From NCBI GenBank assembly GCA_013001905.1, contig JABDLC010000017.1, positions 1 to 39,542 of the forward strand: DNA of 39,542 bases, read 5' to 3'. Within the stretch, counting starts at the first letter, position 1. Every line of letters starts with the position of its first letter. The DNA comes from Gammaproteobacteria bacterium (lineage in GTDB: Bacteria > Pseudomonadota > Gammaproteobacteria > Steroidobacterales > GCA-2729495). Positions 1 through 8,468 of the stretch are shown piece after piece. Both the position numbers and the translations under genes were made by a program. The notes under the pieces were generated by a model. The model was given only the letters and a program-made list of their open reading frames with translations. It had not been told where the DNA came from and ran no database searches.

Positions 1-1510
<1,510 letters not shown>

Positions 1511-1554
1511 TATTGGTTCAGGGTCCGTAATCCCTTAGTATTTGCACCCGTTTG

Positions 1555-1576
1555 GTCCGACCCATTCCGGTCGGAC
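1555..1576. promoter_or_regulatory. Perfect 8-bp inverted repeat in the uvrB/aminotransferase divergent region
   Basis: GTCCGACC at 1555-1562 is followed by a six-base spacer and then its exact reverse complement GGTCGGAC at 1569-1576. The repeat ends 21 bases before the GTG start of the aminotransferase. It could be an operator or an RNA hairpin in the aminotransferase leader. No T-run follows, so it is not a simple terminator. Confidence 0.5.
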
Positions 1577-1597
1577 TAGTTGCACAGGTAACCTCAA

Positions 1598-2779
1598 GTG
1601 AGCATAACAGTTTCAGATCGCGTCCAGCGCGTGAAACCCTCCCCGACCATGGCCGTCACCGCACTGGCTGCCGAGCTGCGGTCGCAGGGTCGCGACATTA
1701 TCGGCCTCGGTGCCGGCGAACCGGATTTCGATACGCCCCAGCACATCAAGGATGCGGCGATTGCCGCGATCAATGCCGGTGATACGAAGTACACCAATGT
1801 CGACGGCACCCCGGCACTGAAAGACGCCATCATTGAGAAGTTCAAACGCGACAACAACCTGACCTATGCGAAGGACCAGATTCTGGTCTCCAGCGGCGGC
1901 AAGCAGACCTGTTATCAGGTGTGCATGGCGGCGCTGAACGACGGTGACGAATGCATCATCCCGGCACCCTACTGGGTGTCGTATCCGGACATGGCGCTGC
2001 TGGCCGGCGGCGTGCCCGTACCGGTGTTCGGCGGTATCGATCAGGGCTTCAAGATCACGCCTGCACAACTGGAAGCAGCCATCACCGATCGCTCGCGCCT
2101 GCTGTTCCTCAACAGCCCCAGCAACCCGACCGGCGCTGCCTACACCAAGGCCGAACTGCAGGGGCTCGGCGAAGTGCTGGAAAGCCACCCGAACATCGTC
2201 ATCGCAACCGATGACATGTATGAACACATTTACTGGGCTGATGAGCCGTTTGTCAGCTTCGCGGAAGCCTGCCCGAAACTCTACGACCAGACGCTGACCA
2301 TGAACGGCGTGTCGAAAGCGTACGCGATGACCGGCTGGCGCATCGGCTACTGCGGTGGCCCGGCGGAGCTCGTCAAGGCGATGAAGAAGATTCAGAGCCA
2401 GAGTACGTCCAACCCGGTGTCCGTGTCGCAGGCCGCGGCCGTTGCCGCTCTGACGGCCGGCGATGAATGCATCGACGAGATGCTGGTGCATTTCCGCGCC
2501 CGGCATGACTACCTCGTCGCCGCGCTGAATGAAATTCCCGGCTTCAGTTGCATCGAGGGTGCCGGCACCTTCTATGCCTTCCCTGACGTCTCAGAAGCCA
2601 TGCAGGCGAAAGGCTGCAAGACTGACACCGACTTCTCGGCACTGCTGCTGAATGAAGCCGAGGTCGCCCTCGTGCCCGGATCAGCCTTCGGCGCGGACGG
2701 CTACATGCGCCTGTCATTTGCCACCAGCATGGAGATTCTAGAAGAAGCGATCGCCCGGATCCGTAAGGTATTAAGTTAG
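1598..2779 (+). CDS. PLP-dependent aminotransferase, aspartate aminotransferase family (class I, subgroup I-beta type)
   Basis: Cytoplasmic transaminase of 393 residues, most likely acting on aspartate with 2-oxoglutarate, possibly also on aromatic or prephenate substrates. Signature residues are SPSNPTG around 173-179, with the Asn that hydrogen-bonds PLP, and the Schiff-base lysine K240 in GVSKAYAMTGWRIG. The N-terminal GAGEPDFDTP motif is typical of the bacterial I-beta subgroup rather than the E. coli AspC type. The start is a GTG, and no earlier start agrees with the family N-terminus. A tRNA-Asn gene follows it closely. The tyrA gene is absent from the aromatic cluster of this window, so a side role in aromatic amino acid metabolism is conceivable. 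This is not shown by the sequence. Confidence 0.92.
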   Translation: MSITVSDRVQRVKPSPTMAVTALAAELRSQGRDIIGLGAGEPDFDTPQHIKDAAIAAINAGDTKYTNVDGTPALKDAIIEKFKRDNNLTYAKDQILVSSGGKQTCYQVCMAALNDGDECIIPAPYWVSYPDMALLAGGVPVPVFGGIDQGFKITPAQLEAAITDRSRLLFLNSPSNPTGAAYTKAELQGLGEVLESHPNIVIATDDMYEHIYWADEPFVSFAEACPKLYDQTLTMNGVSKAYAMTGWRIGYCGGPAELVKAMKKIQSQSTSNPVSVSQAAAVAALTAGDECIDEMLVHFRARHDYLVAALNEIPGFSCIEGAGTFYAFPDVSEAMQAKGCKTDTDFSALLLNEAEVALVPGSAFGADGYMRLSFATSMEILEEAIARIRKVLS

Positions 2780-2790
2780 ACCCGGGTTCC

Positions 2791-2819
2791 TTGACTTGCA
2801 GCGGTGCTTACCGGAGAAT
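2791..2819 (+). promoter_or_regulatory. Candidate sigma-70 promoter for tRNA-Asn
   Basis: TTGACT at 2791-2796 is followed by 17 bases and GAGAAT at 2814-2819, then a GC-rich discriminator, which is usual for stable RNA promoters. The -10 element is weak. The CCGGAG at 2811 can also pair with CTCCGG at 2828, so the same stretch could form a hairpin after the aminotransferase gene. Confidence 0.4.
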
Positions 2820-2856
2820 TTCGCCTCCTCCGGGCTCTGACAACCGGAGTCACTAT

Positions 2857-2932
2857 TCCCCGATAGCTCAGTTGGTAGAGCGATTGACTGTTAATCAATT
2901 GGTCCCTGGTTCGAGTCCGGGTCGGGGAGCCA
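2857..2932 (+). tRNA. tRNA-Asn (anticodon GTT)
   Basis: A 76-base cloverleaf. The acceptor stem pairs TCCCCGA (2857-2863) with TCGGGGA (2922-2928), followed by discriminator G and an encoded CCA at 2930-2932. The D arm contains AGCTCAGTTGGTAGAGC. The anticodon loop CTGTTAA sits on the GATTGA/TCAATT stem and gives anticodon GTT. The T arm has GGTTCGAGTCC. It closely follows the gammaproteobacterial tRNA-Asn pattern. Confidence 0.98.
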
Positions 2933-2940
2933 ACTTCAGG

Positions 2941-2977
2941 AAAGCCCGCGATCATATTGATCTGCGGGCTTTTTTTC
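2941..2977 (+). terminator. Rho-independent terminator of tRNA-Asn
   Basis: AAAGCCCGC (2941-2949) pairs with GCGGGCTTT (2964-2972), and the T-run continues to 2976. It is a classical intrinsic terminator nine bases after the tRNA. Confidence 0.9.
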
Positions 2978-2996
2978 GCCTGCTAAACTTGTGTCC

Positions 2997-3272
2997 ATGA
3001 GTTCCTGCGGCGGCAGCATGATGAAGGCCTCGCTCAGCCCCCTCGCCCATCTGGTCGACGGTGTCGCTGAACGCTGGATTGATCGTGAGCAACTCACTGC
3101 CGAGCAACTGTCCGCAGCCCGTGATGAGATCCTGCGATCGTTCCGCATCGGTGAACGCGAAGAACTCACCTTTCATGGCCGACGCTATCAACTGACCATC
3201 AGCCGTTCGCCTGAGTCGGCTGATGGCATGCACATCTTTGCACGTGAACTCCCGCCCGAAGCACGCACCTAG
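2997..3272 (+). CDS. Small hypothetical protein
   Basis: I do not recognise this protein of about 91 residues. It looks like a soluble globular sequence: a helical, charged N-terminal half (LVDGVAERWIDREQL, ARDEILRSFRIGE) followed by a short strand-like stretch (ELTFHGRRYQLTISRS). It has no signal peptide or membrane segment. The start is uncertain: GTG at 2991, ATG at 2997 and ATG at 3018 share the frame and none has a clear Shine-Dalgarno sequence. It begins just after the tRNA terminator, so it needs its own promoter. An opposite-strand frame of 211 codons overlaps it, but that frame looks like a shadow rich in Cys, Arg and Ser. Composition supports the forward frame, moderately. Confidence 0.5.
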   Translation: MSSCGGSMMKASLSPLAHLVDGVAERWIDREQLTAEQLSAARDEILRSFRIGEREELTFHGRRYQLTISRSPESADGMHIFARELPPEART

Positions 3273-3430
3273 AGAGCTGGATCCGCTTGCCGCGTCGGCG
3301 CAGAGCTCCGCAGCATCCGCGCAAACATAATGACAATGGAAAATTGCGAGACCAGCGGATTTCGCCATTGCGCAGATATCGTTATGTGAACTGCGCCAAA
3401 ACGGTGCAACAGGTGCATAATGAGCCGAAT

Positions 3431-4522
3431 ATGAGCGCCACTCTCTTATGGCCGCTGGCCGCATTTGTGCTGACCGCCGCAGCGATTGCTGTATTGCGGC
3501 CACTCGCGCTGCGCATTGGCCTGACTGACAAGCCGAACCAGCGCAAACAGCACAGTGGTGAAATCCCGCTGGTCGGCGGTCTCGCAATATTCATCGGCGC
3601 AACCGCAGTCCTCTTCGGCAGCGTGATTCTCAATCGACCCGTAGCTCCCGTGGACGGAATACTGGCTTGGGTCGTTGCCTGCACGCTGCTGATTGCCGTT
3701 GGCGTTGTAGACGATATGCGGGGCCTGTCACCCGGCGTGCGCTTTGCCGCTGAAATCGTCGCCGTCCTGATCATGATCTATGGCGGCGGTGCGTTGCTGA
3801 CTGATCTCGGCCGCCTCACGCCGGACGAATCCATCGTGACGCTCGGCTGGCTGGCGGTGCCGTTCACGGTGTTTGCCGCAGTTGGCATCATCAATGCTTT
3901 TAATATGTGTGACGGTCTCGATGGCCTCAGCGGTAATCTCGCTTTGGTCACGCTGCTCGCCTTCGGCATTGCGGACGGATTGTGGGCCGACTCCGGTCGT
4001 GTGGCCGTCACCAATGTTATTTCAGCGGCTGTTGCAGGTTTTTTGCTGTTTAATCAGCGCATGCTGTGGCAGCACAAAGCGCAGGTGTTTCTCGGCGATG
4101 CCGGCAGCATGATGCTCGGGCTGACACTGGTCTGGGGTGCAATCGACATGTCGCAGGGCCCCGAGCGATCATTGTCACCGGCGGTGATGCTGTGGTTCCT
4201 GATGGTGCCGGTATTCGACACGGTGCGGTTACTGATCAGGCGGGCACTGCGCGGCGGTTCGCCGTTCGCAGCAGACTCCTATCACCTGCACCACCTGCTG
4301 ATCCGGGCCGGATTCTCAGTGAGTGAAGCCATCGCCCTGATATGCCTGGCGGCCGCTGTCGGCGCCGGTATCGGTCTGCTGACCCAAAGTCTGTACCTGC
4401 CGGAACTGCTCATTGCGGTCATTTTCACAGTCTGCGGGCTGGTCTACTACGCGCTCGTGGAACGCGCCTGGAGCCGGCAGATGCTGTTCGGCCGGCCGCT
4501 AATAGAAAAACCAGTGAAATAA
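3431..4522 (+). CDS. wecA: WecA/WbpL-type undecaprenyl-phosphate sugar-1-phosphate transferase
   Basis: Polytopic inner-membrane enzyme of 363 residues that moves a HexNAc-1-phosphate (GlcNAc-1-P in WecA) from its UDP-sugar to undecaprenyl phosphate, the first step of lipid-linked surface glycan synthesis. Family motifs are VGVVDDMRGL, NAFNMCDGLDGLSG, VFLGDAGSMMLG and the C-terminal HLHHLL. About ten hydrophobic segments are visible. The frame is open upstream to 3287, but that extension is Arg-rich with no family similarity. The ATG at 3431 gives the usual N-terminus. It converges with galU, which makes UDP-glucose, so both serve surface polysaccharide. The sugar specificity cannot be read from the sequence. 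Confidence 0.88.
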   Translation: MSATLLWPLAAFVLTAAAIAVLRPLALRIGLTDKPNQRKQHSGEIPLVGGLAIFIGATAVLFGSVILNRPVAPVDGILAWVVACTLLIAVGVVDDMRGLSPGVRFAAEIVAVLIMIYGGGALLTDLGRLTPDESIVTLGWLAVPFTVFAAVGIINAFNMCDGLDGLSGNLALVTLLAFGIADGLWADSGRVAVTNVISAAVAGFLLFNQRMLWQHKAQVFLGDAGSMMLGLTLVWGAIDMSQGPERSLSPAVMLWFLMVPVFDTVRLLIRRALRGGSPFAADSYHLHHLLIRAGFSVSEAIALICLAAAVGAGIGLLTQSLYLPELLIAVIFTVCGLVYYALVERAWSRQMLFGRPLIEKPVK

Positions 4523-4537
4523 AACGGGGGCTGGGCT

Positions 4538-5392
4538 TCAGACGGTCGCCAGATGCGAACGCAAGCCCGCAGCCAGGTCTTCTCGCTGTAGCGCGAAATC
4601 AACGTTCGCCTTGAGATATCCCAGCTTGCTGCCGCAGTCGTAGCGAGTCCCTTCAAATGCCATCGCGTAGACTTTCTCGCGATGCAGTAAGGCCGCAATT
4701 GCATCGGTCAACTGGATTTCACCACCTGAACCTTCGCCGGTCTTCTCAAGCTCCGCAAAAATAGCCGGTGTGAGCAGGTAGCGCCCAACCACTCCCAGGT
4801 TTGACGGAGCATCTTCCGGTTGCGGCTTCTCGACGATTTCCCTGATAGCGTAGTCCTTATCGACAGCCGCAATGCCGTAGCTGGTGCTTTTTTCAGGCGG
4901 AATCTCTTCCGTGGCGATGACGCTGCAACCCGTTTGCTCATAACGATCGTGCAATTGCTGGAGACAGCCGCGCTTGGCCATAATCAGATCATCCGGCAGA
5001 TGCACATAGAATGGCTCATCACCGACCACACCTTTGGCACACAGCACCGCATGACCTAAACCCAGCGGGTCCCCCTGAAGCACGTAATCGCAGCTTACAT
5101 TTTTGGGAATAATCCCCTGCATGACCGCGAGTATGTCCTGCTTACCCGAAAACGCGAGCGCATTCTCAAGCTCCATATGCCCGTCGAAGTGCGCCTGTAT
5201 TGCGTGCTTACTGCTGTGAGTCACGAACACCAGACGCTGTGCACCGGCAGCTACCGCTTCTTCGACGGCGTACTGAATGAGTGGTTTGTCGACCACTGGC
5301 AGCATTTCCTTCGGGACCGCTTTGGTCGCGGGCAGGAAACGTGTGCCGCGTCCTGCGACAGGAAAAACGGCGGTGCGAACTGGCTGTGCCAT
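4538..5392 (-). CDS. galU: UTP-glucose-1-phosphate uridylyltransferase
   Basis: Makes UDP-glucose from UTP and glucose-1-phosphate in the cytoplasm, supplying LPS, exopolysaccharide and related glycans. The 284-residue protein has the nucleotidyltransferase signature FPVAGRGTRFLPATK, followed by KEMLPVVDKPLIQYAVEEA and the conserved VEKP (IVEKPQPEDAPSNLGVVGRY). The frame extends upstream to 5443. I chose the ATG at 5392 because it matches the usual N-terminus (MAQPVRTAVFP), has AAGGAG upstream (13 bases away, rather far) and lies downstream of a good promoter at 5424-5451. It is convergent with the wecA-like gene, with 15 bases between them. Confidence 0.95.
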   Translation of the reverse strand: MAQPVRTAVFPVAGRGTRFLPATKAVPKEMLPVVDKPLIQYAVEEAVAAGAQRLVFVTHSSKHAIQAHFDGHMELENALAFSGKQDILAVMQGIIPKNVSCDYVLQGDPLGLGHAVLCAKGVVGDEPFYVHLPDDLIMAKRGCLQQLHDRYEQTGCSVIATEEIPPEKSTSYGIAAVDKDYAIREIVEKPQPEDAPSNLGVVGRYLLTPAIFAELEKTGEGSGGEIQLTDAIAALLHREKVYAMAFEGTRYDCGSKLGYLKANVDFALQREDLAAGLRSHLATV

Positions 5393-5423
5393 CCCGAAAA
5401 TCTCACTCCTTGAAACAAGCGGA

Positions 5424-5451
5424 ATCATACCGCGTTTTCTCAACGCAGCAA
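5424..5451 (-). promoter_or_regulatory. Candidate sigma-70 promoter of galU
   Basis: On the minus strand TTGCTG (5451-5446) is followed by 16 bases and TATGAT (5429-5424). The expected transcription start falls near 5418, upstream of the chosen galU ATG at 5392. This argues against the longer reading frame. Confidence 0.55.
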
Positions 5452-5506
5452 CGTGACAGATTAGACAGAAATCGAGTTACACGGCCAGGTATACCGGGCC
5501 GCGGAA

Positions 5507-7426
5507 TTATGCCGCCTGCTCTTCCTCGACAAACTTGAGCTTGACCTCGCCGATGTCGACGATATCCCCGTCATGAAGATACGAGTCTGTGACCGCCTGT
5601 TCGTTCACGTAGACGCCGTTCTTGCTGCCCAGATCCTCAATGCGGACGCCATCTGCGTCCTCAGTAAGCCGGGCGTGACGCCGGCTGATGAATTTGCGAC
5701 GCAGCTGTATATCCGTATCACTGCCGCGACCGATCGTCATGCAGCTCTTGTAGATCGGAAATTTGATATGCGGCATGCCCTCAACGGCCAGCGTCAGGGT
5801 ACGACCCGTCATCGTGCTGAGGCGCCGCTCTGATGACTGCACGCCCTCGACAATCAGACGGTCCAGCTTCTGGATGTCAGCATTGATCGCCCCCAGTTTA
5901 TCGGCATTCTTCTCGAGCGCTTCGATCGCAGCATTACGCATGTCCAATTCGGACTCGAGCTTGGCGATCAGTTCAGCATTGGCTTCAAGACGCTGTTCCG
6001 TGTCGTTCTGAAAACTGTCGTACTCAGTTTGCAAGCGAATCTTGTCCGCATGAGCGCGGCTCAGCTCATCGCTGATTTCGGACACCCGTGACGATTCGTC
6101 AATCAGCCGGTTTTCAAGCTGCTTGTTCACGTCACGCAACATTTCCATCGCGTCGTCGTTCCGCTTGAGCTCAAGCTCAGCATCCGCAGCGCGCTTCTCC
6201 GCATGATCAGCGGCCTGCGCGCGGCGGTCTGCATCCGCTTCAGCCGCTTCCAGGCGTTTAGCGTAGTCGGCTACTTCCTCGCGCGCCCTGCGCTGCGCCT
6301 GCTCGACTTCGTCATCCGCAGTCTTGCGAATCTGCTTGATTCGCCCACTGAGCTCCGACACTTCCTGTTCCAGCGAGCTGATCCGGATCTGCTGGTCCTG
6401 AATCCGGGTCACCATCACCTTGCTGCCTTCGGTCGCATCGTCACGCTCTTTGCGCAGCGCTTCCAGCTCTGTCGTTTTCTCGCTCAGAAGCTGGTTGAGC
6501 TCCTTGTTGGCCAGTTCGCGCTCCGCGCGGCGGCCATCCAGCTCGGCACACTGCTGCTTCAGCTCATCAATCTTGCTGTGCAACACACCGGCGACTTCAT
6601 CATGCTGTGAAATCGTACGCTCCCGCAGCTCCAACTCCGACTGCATTCCGGCGATCGCAGCTTTGGCGTCGTCCAGCTTGGCAGTCAGCTGATCCCACTC
6701 CCCTTTACGACGGTCGATGTAGGACTCAAGGTCGAGCATGTCCGTCTTTTTATTCAGCAGCTCTTGTTCTATGCGTTTACTGTTGTCCAGCGCTTTCTGA
6801 CGCTCGGCAACAGCTTCGGCGACGTCATCTTTCAGACGATCGCGCTCACTATGGAGTACCTCATAACGTTGCTGCTCATCGGCAACGGCCGCCTTAAGCT
6901 GATCTATCTCGACATCGCGCCCGGCGACGATCTGATTATGATCCTCGAGGCGCGATTCCATCTCACGCATCCGCTCTTCCAGCGATGCGATTTGTTCAAG
7001 GTTGCGATCGTTTTCGTCCAGCTGCTCATCCAGATCGCTCTGCAGCGAGCGGAAAGCCGCTATGTGCACTTCGCGCTCGTCGTTCAGATAAGCGATTTCC
7101 GAATCTTTAGCAGATAATTGTTGCTCGACATCGGCCCAGGATTGCTGGAGCCGCATCAGGTCCTCCTCCAGGCGTCCGAGAGACCGGATCGTCGGGACGT
7201 CGGATTTCCTGTCAAATGAATGCGGCTCAGGCGCATCGTGCTCAGCCGGCCCTTCGTGACCCCGCTCAGTGGCGACGTCATGCCCATTGGCTTTCGCTTT
7301 ACTTTCGATTGAATCCAGATCCAGCGCCTCAAAGGTTGCGGTGACGTCATCGCCCCCAGCATCGGCGATATCCGGATCGGGTCTGGTTGTCTTATTCTTA
7401 TTTTTCTTCGACATTTGCTTTTCCAT
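5507..7426 (-). CDS. Long coiled-coil protein with C-terminal FHA domain
   Basis: A cytoplasmic-looking protein of 639 residues with no signal peptide. The first 85 residues are charged and disordered-looking (KKNKNKTTRPDPD). Residues from about 85 to 535 form a nearly unbroken heptad-rich coiled coil rich in Glu, Arg, Lys, Gln and Leu. The last 85 residues are a forkhead-associated domain with the usual signature: MTIGRGSDTDIQL, FISRRHARL, EDLGSKNGVYVN. FHA domains bind phosphothreonine peptides, so this should read out a Ser/Thr kinase, but none is encoded in the window. It lies 18 bases after the luxR-type gene, so the two are probably one transcript. The start could be TTG 7429, ATG 7426 or ATG 7414, none with a strong ribosome site. 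The partner is unknown. Confidence 0.85.
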   Translation of the reverse strand: MEKQMSKKNKNKTTRPDPDIADAGGDDVTATFEALDLDSIESKAKANGHDVATERGHEGPAEHDAPEPHSFDRKSDVPTIRSLGRLEEDLMRLQQSWADVEQQLSAKDSEIAYLNDEREVHIAAFRSLQSDLDEQLDENDRNLEQIASLEERMREMESRLEDHNQIVAGRDVEIDQLKAAVADEQQRYEVLHSERDRLKDDVAEAVAERQKALDNSKRIEQELLNKKTDMLDLESYIDRRKGEWDQLTAKLDDAKAAIAGMQSELELRERTISQHDEVAGVLHSKIDELKQQCAELDGRRAERELANKELNQLLSEKTTELEALRKERDDATEGSKVMVTRIQDQQIRISSLEQEVSELSGRIKQIRKTADDEVEQAQRRAREEVADYAKRLEAAEADADRRAQAADHAEKRAADAELELKRNDDAMEMLRDVNKQLENRLIDESSRVSEISDELSRAHADKIRLQTEYDSFQNDTEQRLEANAELIAKLESELDMRNAAIEALEKNADKLGAINADIQKLDRLIVEGVQSSERRLSTMTGRTLTLAVEGMPHIKFPIYKSCMTIGRGSDTDIQLRRKFISRRHARLTEDADGVRIEDLGSKNGVYVNEQAVTDSYLHDGDIVDIGEVKLKFVEEEQAA

Positions 7427-7444
7427 CAATATTAATGCGGCGAA

Positions 7445-8119
7445 TTACATGACACGTCCCGCGATATCTTCCCGGTGCCAAAGACTGTCGGCCTCATGAA
7501 CGGCATGAACAATCGCTGTGCGCGTTGCGACGCCCACTTTCACGCGAATGGATTTCAGATAGGCGCGCACGGTTTCGACGCTAACCTCTACGGCACGGGC
7601 AATTTGCTTGTCTGTCTTTCCGGACATTAGTTCACGGAGCACATCGACTTCCCGCTTGGACAACGCCCAGTTGTCCTTTACCCGGTCAAATTCAACATCC
7701 ATCGACAGAGGCTTGACGATGGGTTCTATGACAGCAGCGACTTTTTCTGCGCTTTCGTCGAGGCGAGAGCAGCTGAGCGGAAAGATGCGAATACTGTAGT
7801 ACTTGCCGGCCAGCATCAGCAGTGAGCTGTGCTCGTCCGGTTTTTCGACCAGCAGCTGTGTCCGGGCTTTGGCGGTGCTATGCGCTGACACAAACAGCTG
7901 ATGCGCCTGCTCCAGCGCTTTATCAAGATTGCGTTGTTCCGCAAACGGAGACTCATCAGGTATCGAGCTGTAGTCGAGATTACCCTGAGCATCAATAATC
8001 AACAGAAACGGCCGACCCCGCTGACGCAGGATATCGCTCAGCTTATGGTGGTAACGTTCGTCTGCTTCGAGTATTTCGCGCAGCCCTGTCGGGTTGCGAT
8101 CGATATCACTCACGCTCAT
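7445..8119 (-). CDS. LuxR-family transcriptional regulator with PAS-like N-terminal domain
   Basis: A 224-residue DNA-binding regulator. Residues about 155-215 are a LuxR-type helix-turn-helix (LSKREVDVLRELMSGKTDKQ, then VEVSVETVRAYLKSIRVKVG). The N-terminal part (PFLLIIDAQGNLDYSSIPDE and a later strand-rich stretch) resembles a PAS-like sensory fold. I see no phospho-receiver aspartate signature and no autoinducer-binding motif. The ATG is well supported by GGAGAG three bases upstream. It is transcribed away from the amyloid-like operon and shares a 349-base intergenic region with it containing three repeated sites. By analogy with CsgD control of curli, it is a strong candidate activator or repressor of that operon. 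This role is inferred. Confidence 0.88.
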   Translation of the reverse strand: MSVSDIDRNPTGLREILEADERYHHKLSDILRQRGRPFLLIIDAQGNLDYSSIPDESPFAEQRNLDKALEQAHQLFVSAHSTAKARTQLLVEKPDEHSSLLMLAGKYYSIRIFPLSCSRLDESAEKVAAVIEPIVKPLSMDVEFDRVKDNWALSKREVDVLRELMSGKTDKQIARAVEVSVETVRAYLKSIRVKVGVATRTAIVHAVHEADSLWHREDIAGRVM

Positions 8120-8193
8120 TTTCTCTCTCCGCCACTCTTATTTAGGTTCGGTGGCCTGAGCTCATACTGCTACACGACGAGTAATGCAGCAAA

Positions 8194-8209
8194 CCCCCAA
8201 AATTGGGTA
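8194..8209 (-). promoter_or_regulatory. Operator-like site 1 (TACCCAA box, reverse orientation)
   Basis: Reading the minus strand: TACCCAA, three bases, then TGGGGG. In either direction it is an ACCC...GGGT inverted repeat around AAAATT. It lies 75 bases upstream of the luxR-type start and is closest to that gene, so it may be the autoregulatory site. Confidence 0.5.
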
Positions 8210-8295
8210 TAGCCGTATTACGTAAACACGCGTGTGAACCAGTTCTACAAGTGCCCTGAGAGCCGCATAACTGCAACAAAGGCGTTTTAACTAAT

Positions 8296-8311
8296 TACCC
8301 AAAAATTGGTT
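8296..8311 (+). promoter_or_regulatory. Operator-like site 2 (TACCCAA box)
   Basis: TACCCAA, AAA, TTGGTT: an imperfect palindrome with arms ACCCAA/TTGGTT. It has the same seven-base half-site as sites 1 and 3, and starts exactly 30 bases before site 3, about three helical turns, so two dimers would bind the same DNA face. Confidence 0.55.
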
Positions 8312-8325
8312 AACCCATTCTTGTG

Positions 8326-8341
8326 TACCCAAGCGTGGGAT
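8326..8341 (+). promoter_or_regulatory. Operator-like site 3 (TACCCAA box)
   Basis: TACCCAA, GCG, TGGGAT, with arms CCCA/TGGG. It abuts a possible -35 element at 8342, the position expected for a class II activator. Confidence 0.55.
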
Positions 8342-8369
8342 TTGCCGTAATGCAACTATGAGCTAGTTT
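8342..8369 (+). promoter_or_regulatory. Candidate promoter of the amyloid-like operon
   Basis: TTGCCG (8342-8347), a 16-base spacer and TAGTTT (8364-8369) form a weak sigma-70 promoter that would need an activator. Operator-like sites 2 and 3 would be centred near -73 and -43. The untranslated leader to the ATG at 8469 would be about 90 bases. A second weak option is TTGGCT...TAATTC further downstream. Confidence 0.35.
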
Positions 8370-8468
8370 TGGCTCATCCGGCCGAATAGTTAATTCAGGA
8401 TTTGGCCTGTGAAACGAAAAAAACAACAACAGCAAGCAACGTCCTATCGACTCTTACGGAGTACTGAC

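Noticed and set aside
1613-2506. Minus-strand frame of 297 codons opposite the aminotransferase
   Set aside because: Entirely inside a gene with clear PLP motifs; His/Arg/Gly-rich product without family similarity.
2857-2932. tRNA-Asn as an integration site for a mobile element
   Set aside because: No integrase gene, no repeated tRNA 3' end nearby and normal gene order on both sides.
2952-3587. Minus-strand frame of 211 codons covering the small orphan gene
   Set aside because: It runs into the tRNA terminator and has the Cys/Arg/Ser-rich look of a shadow. The plus-strand frame has better composition.
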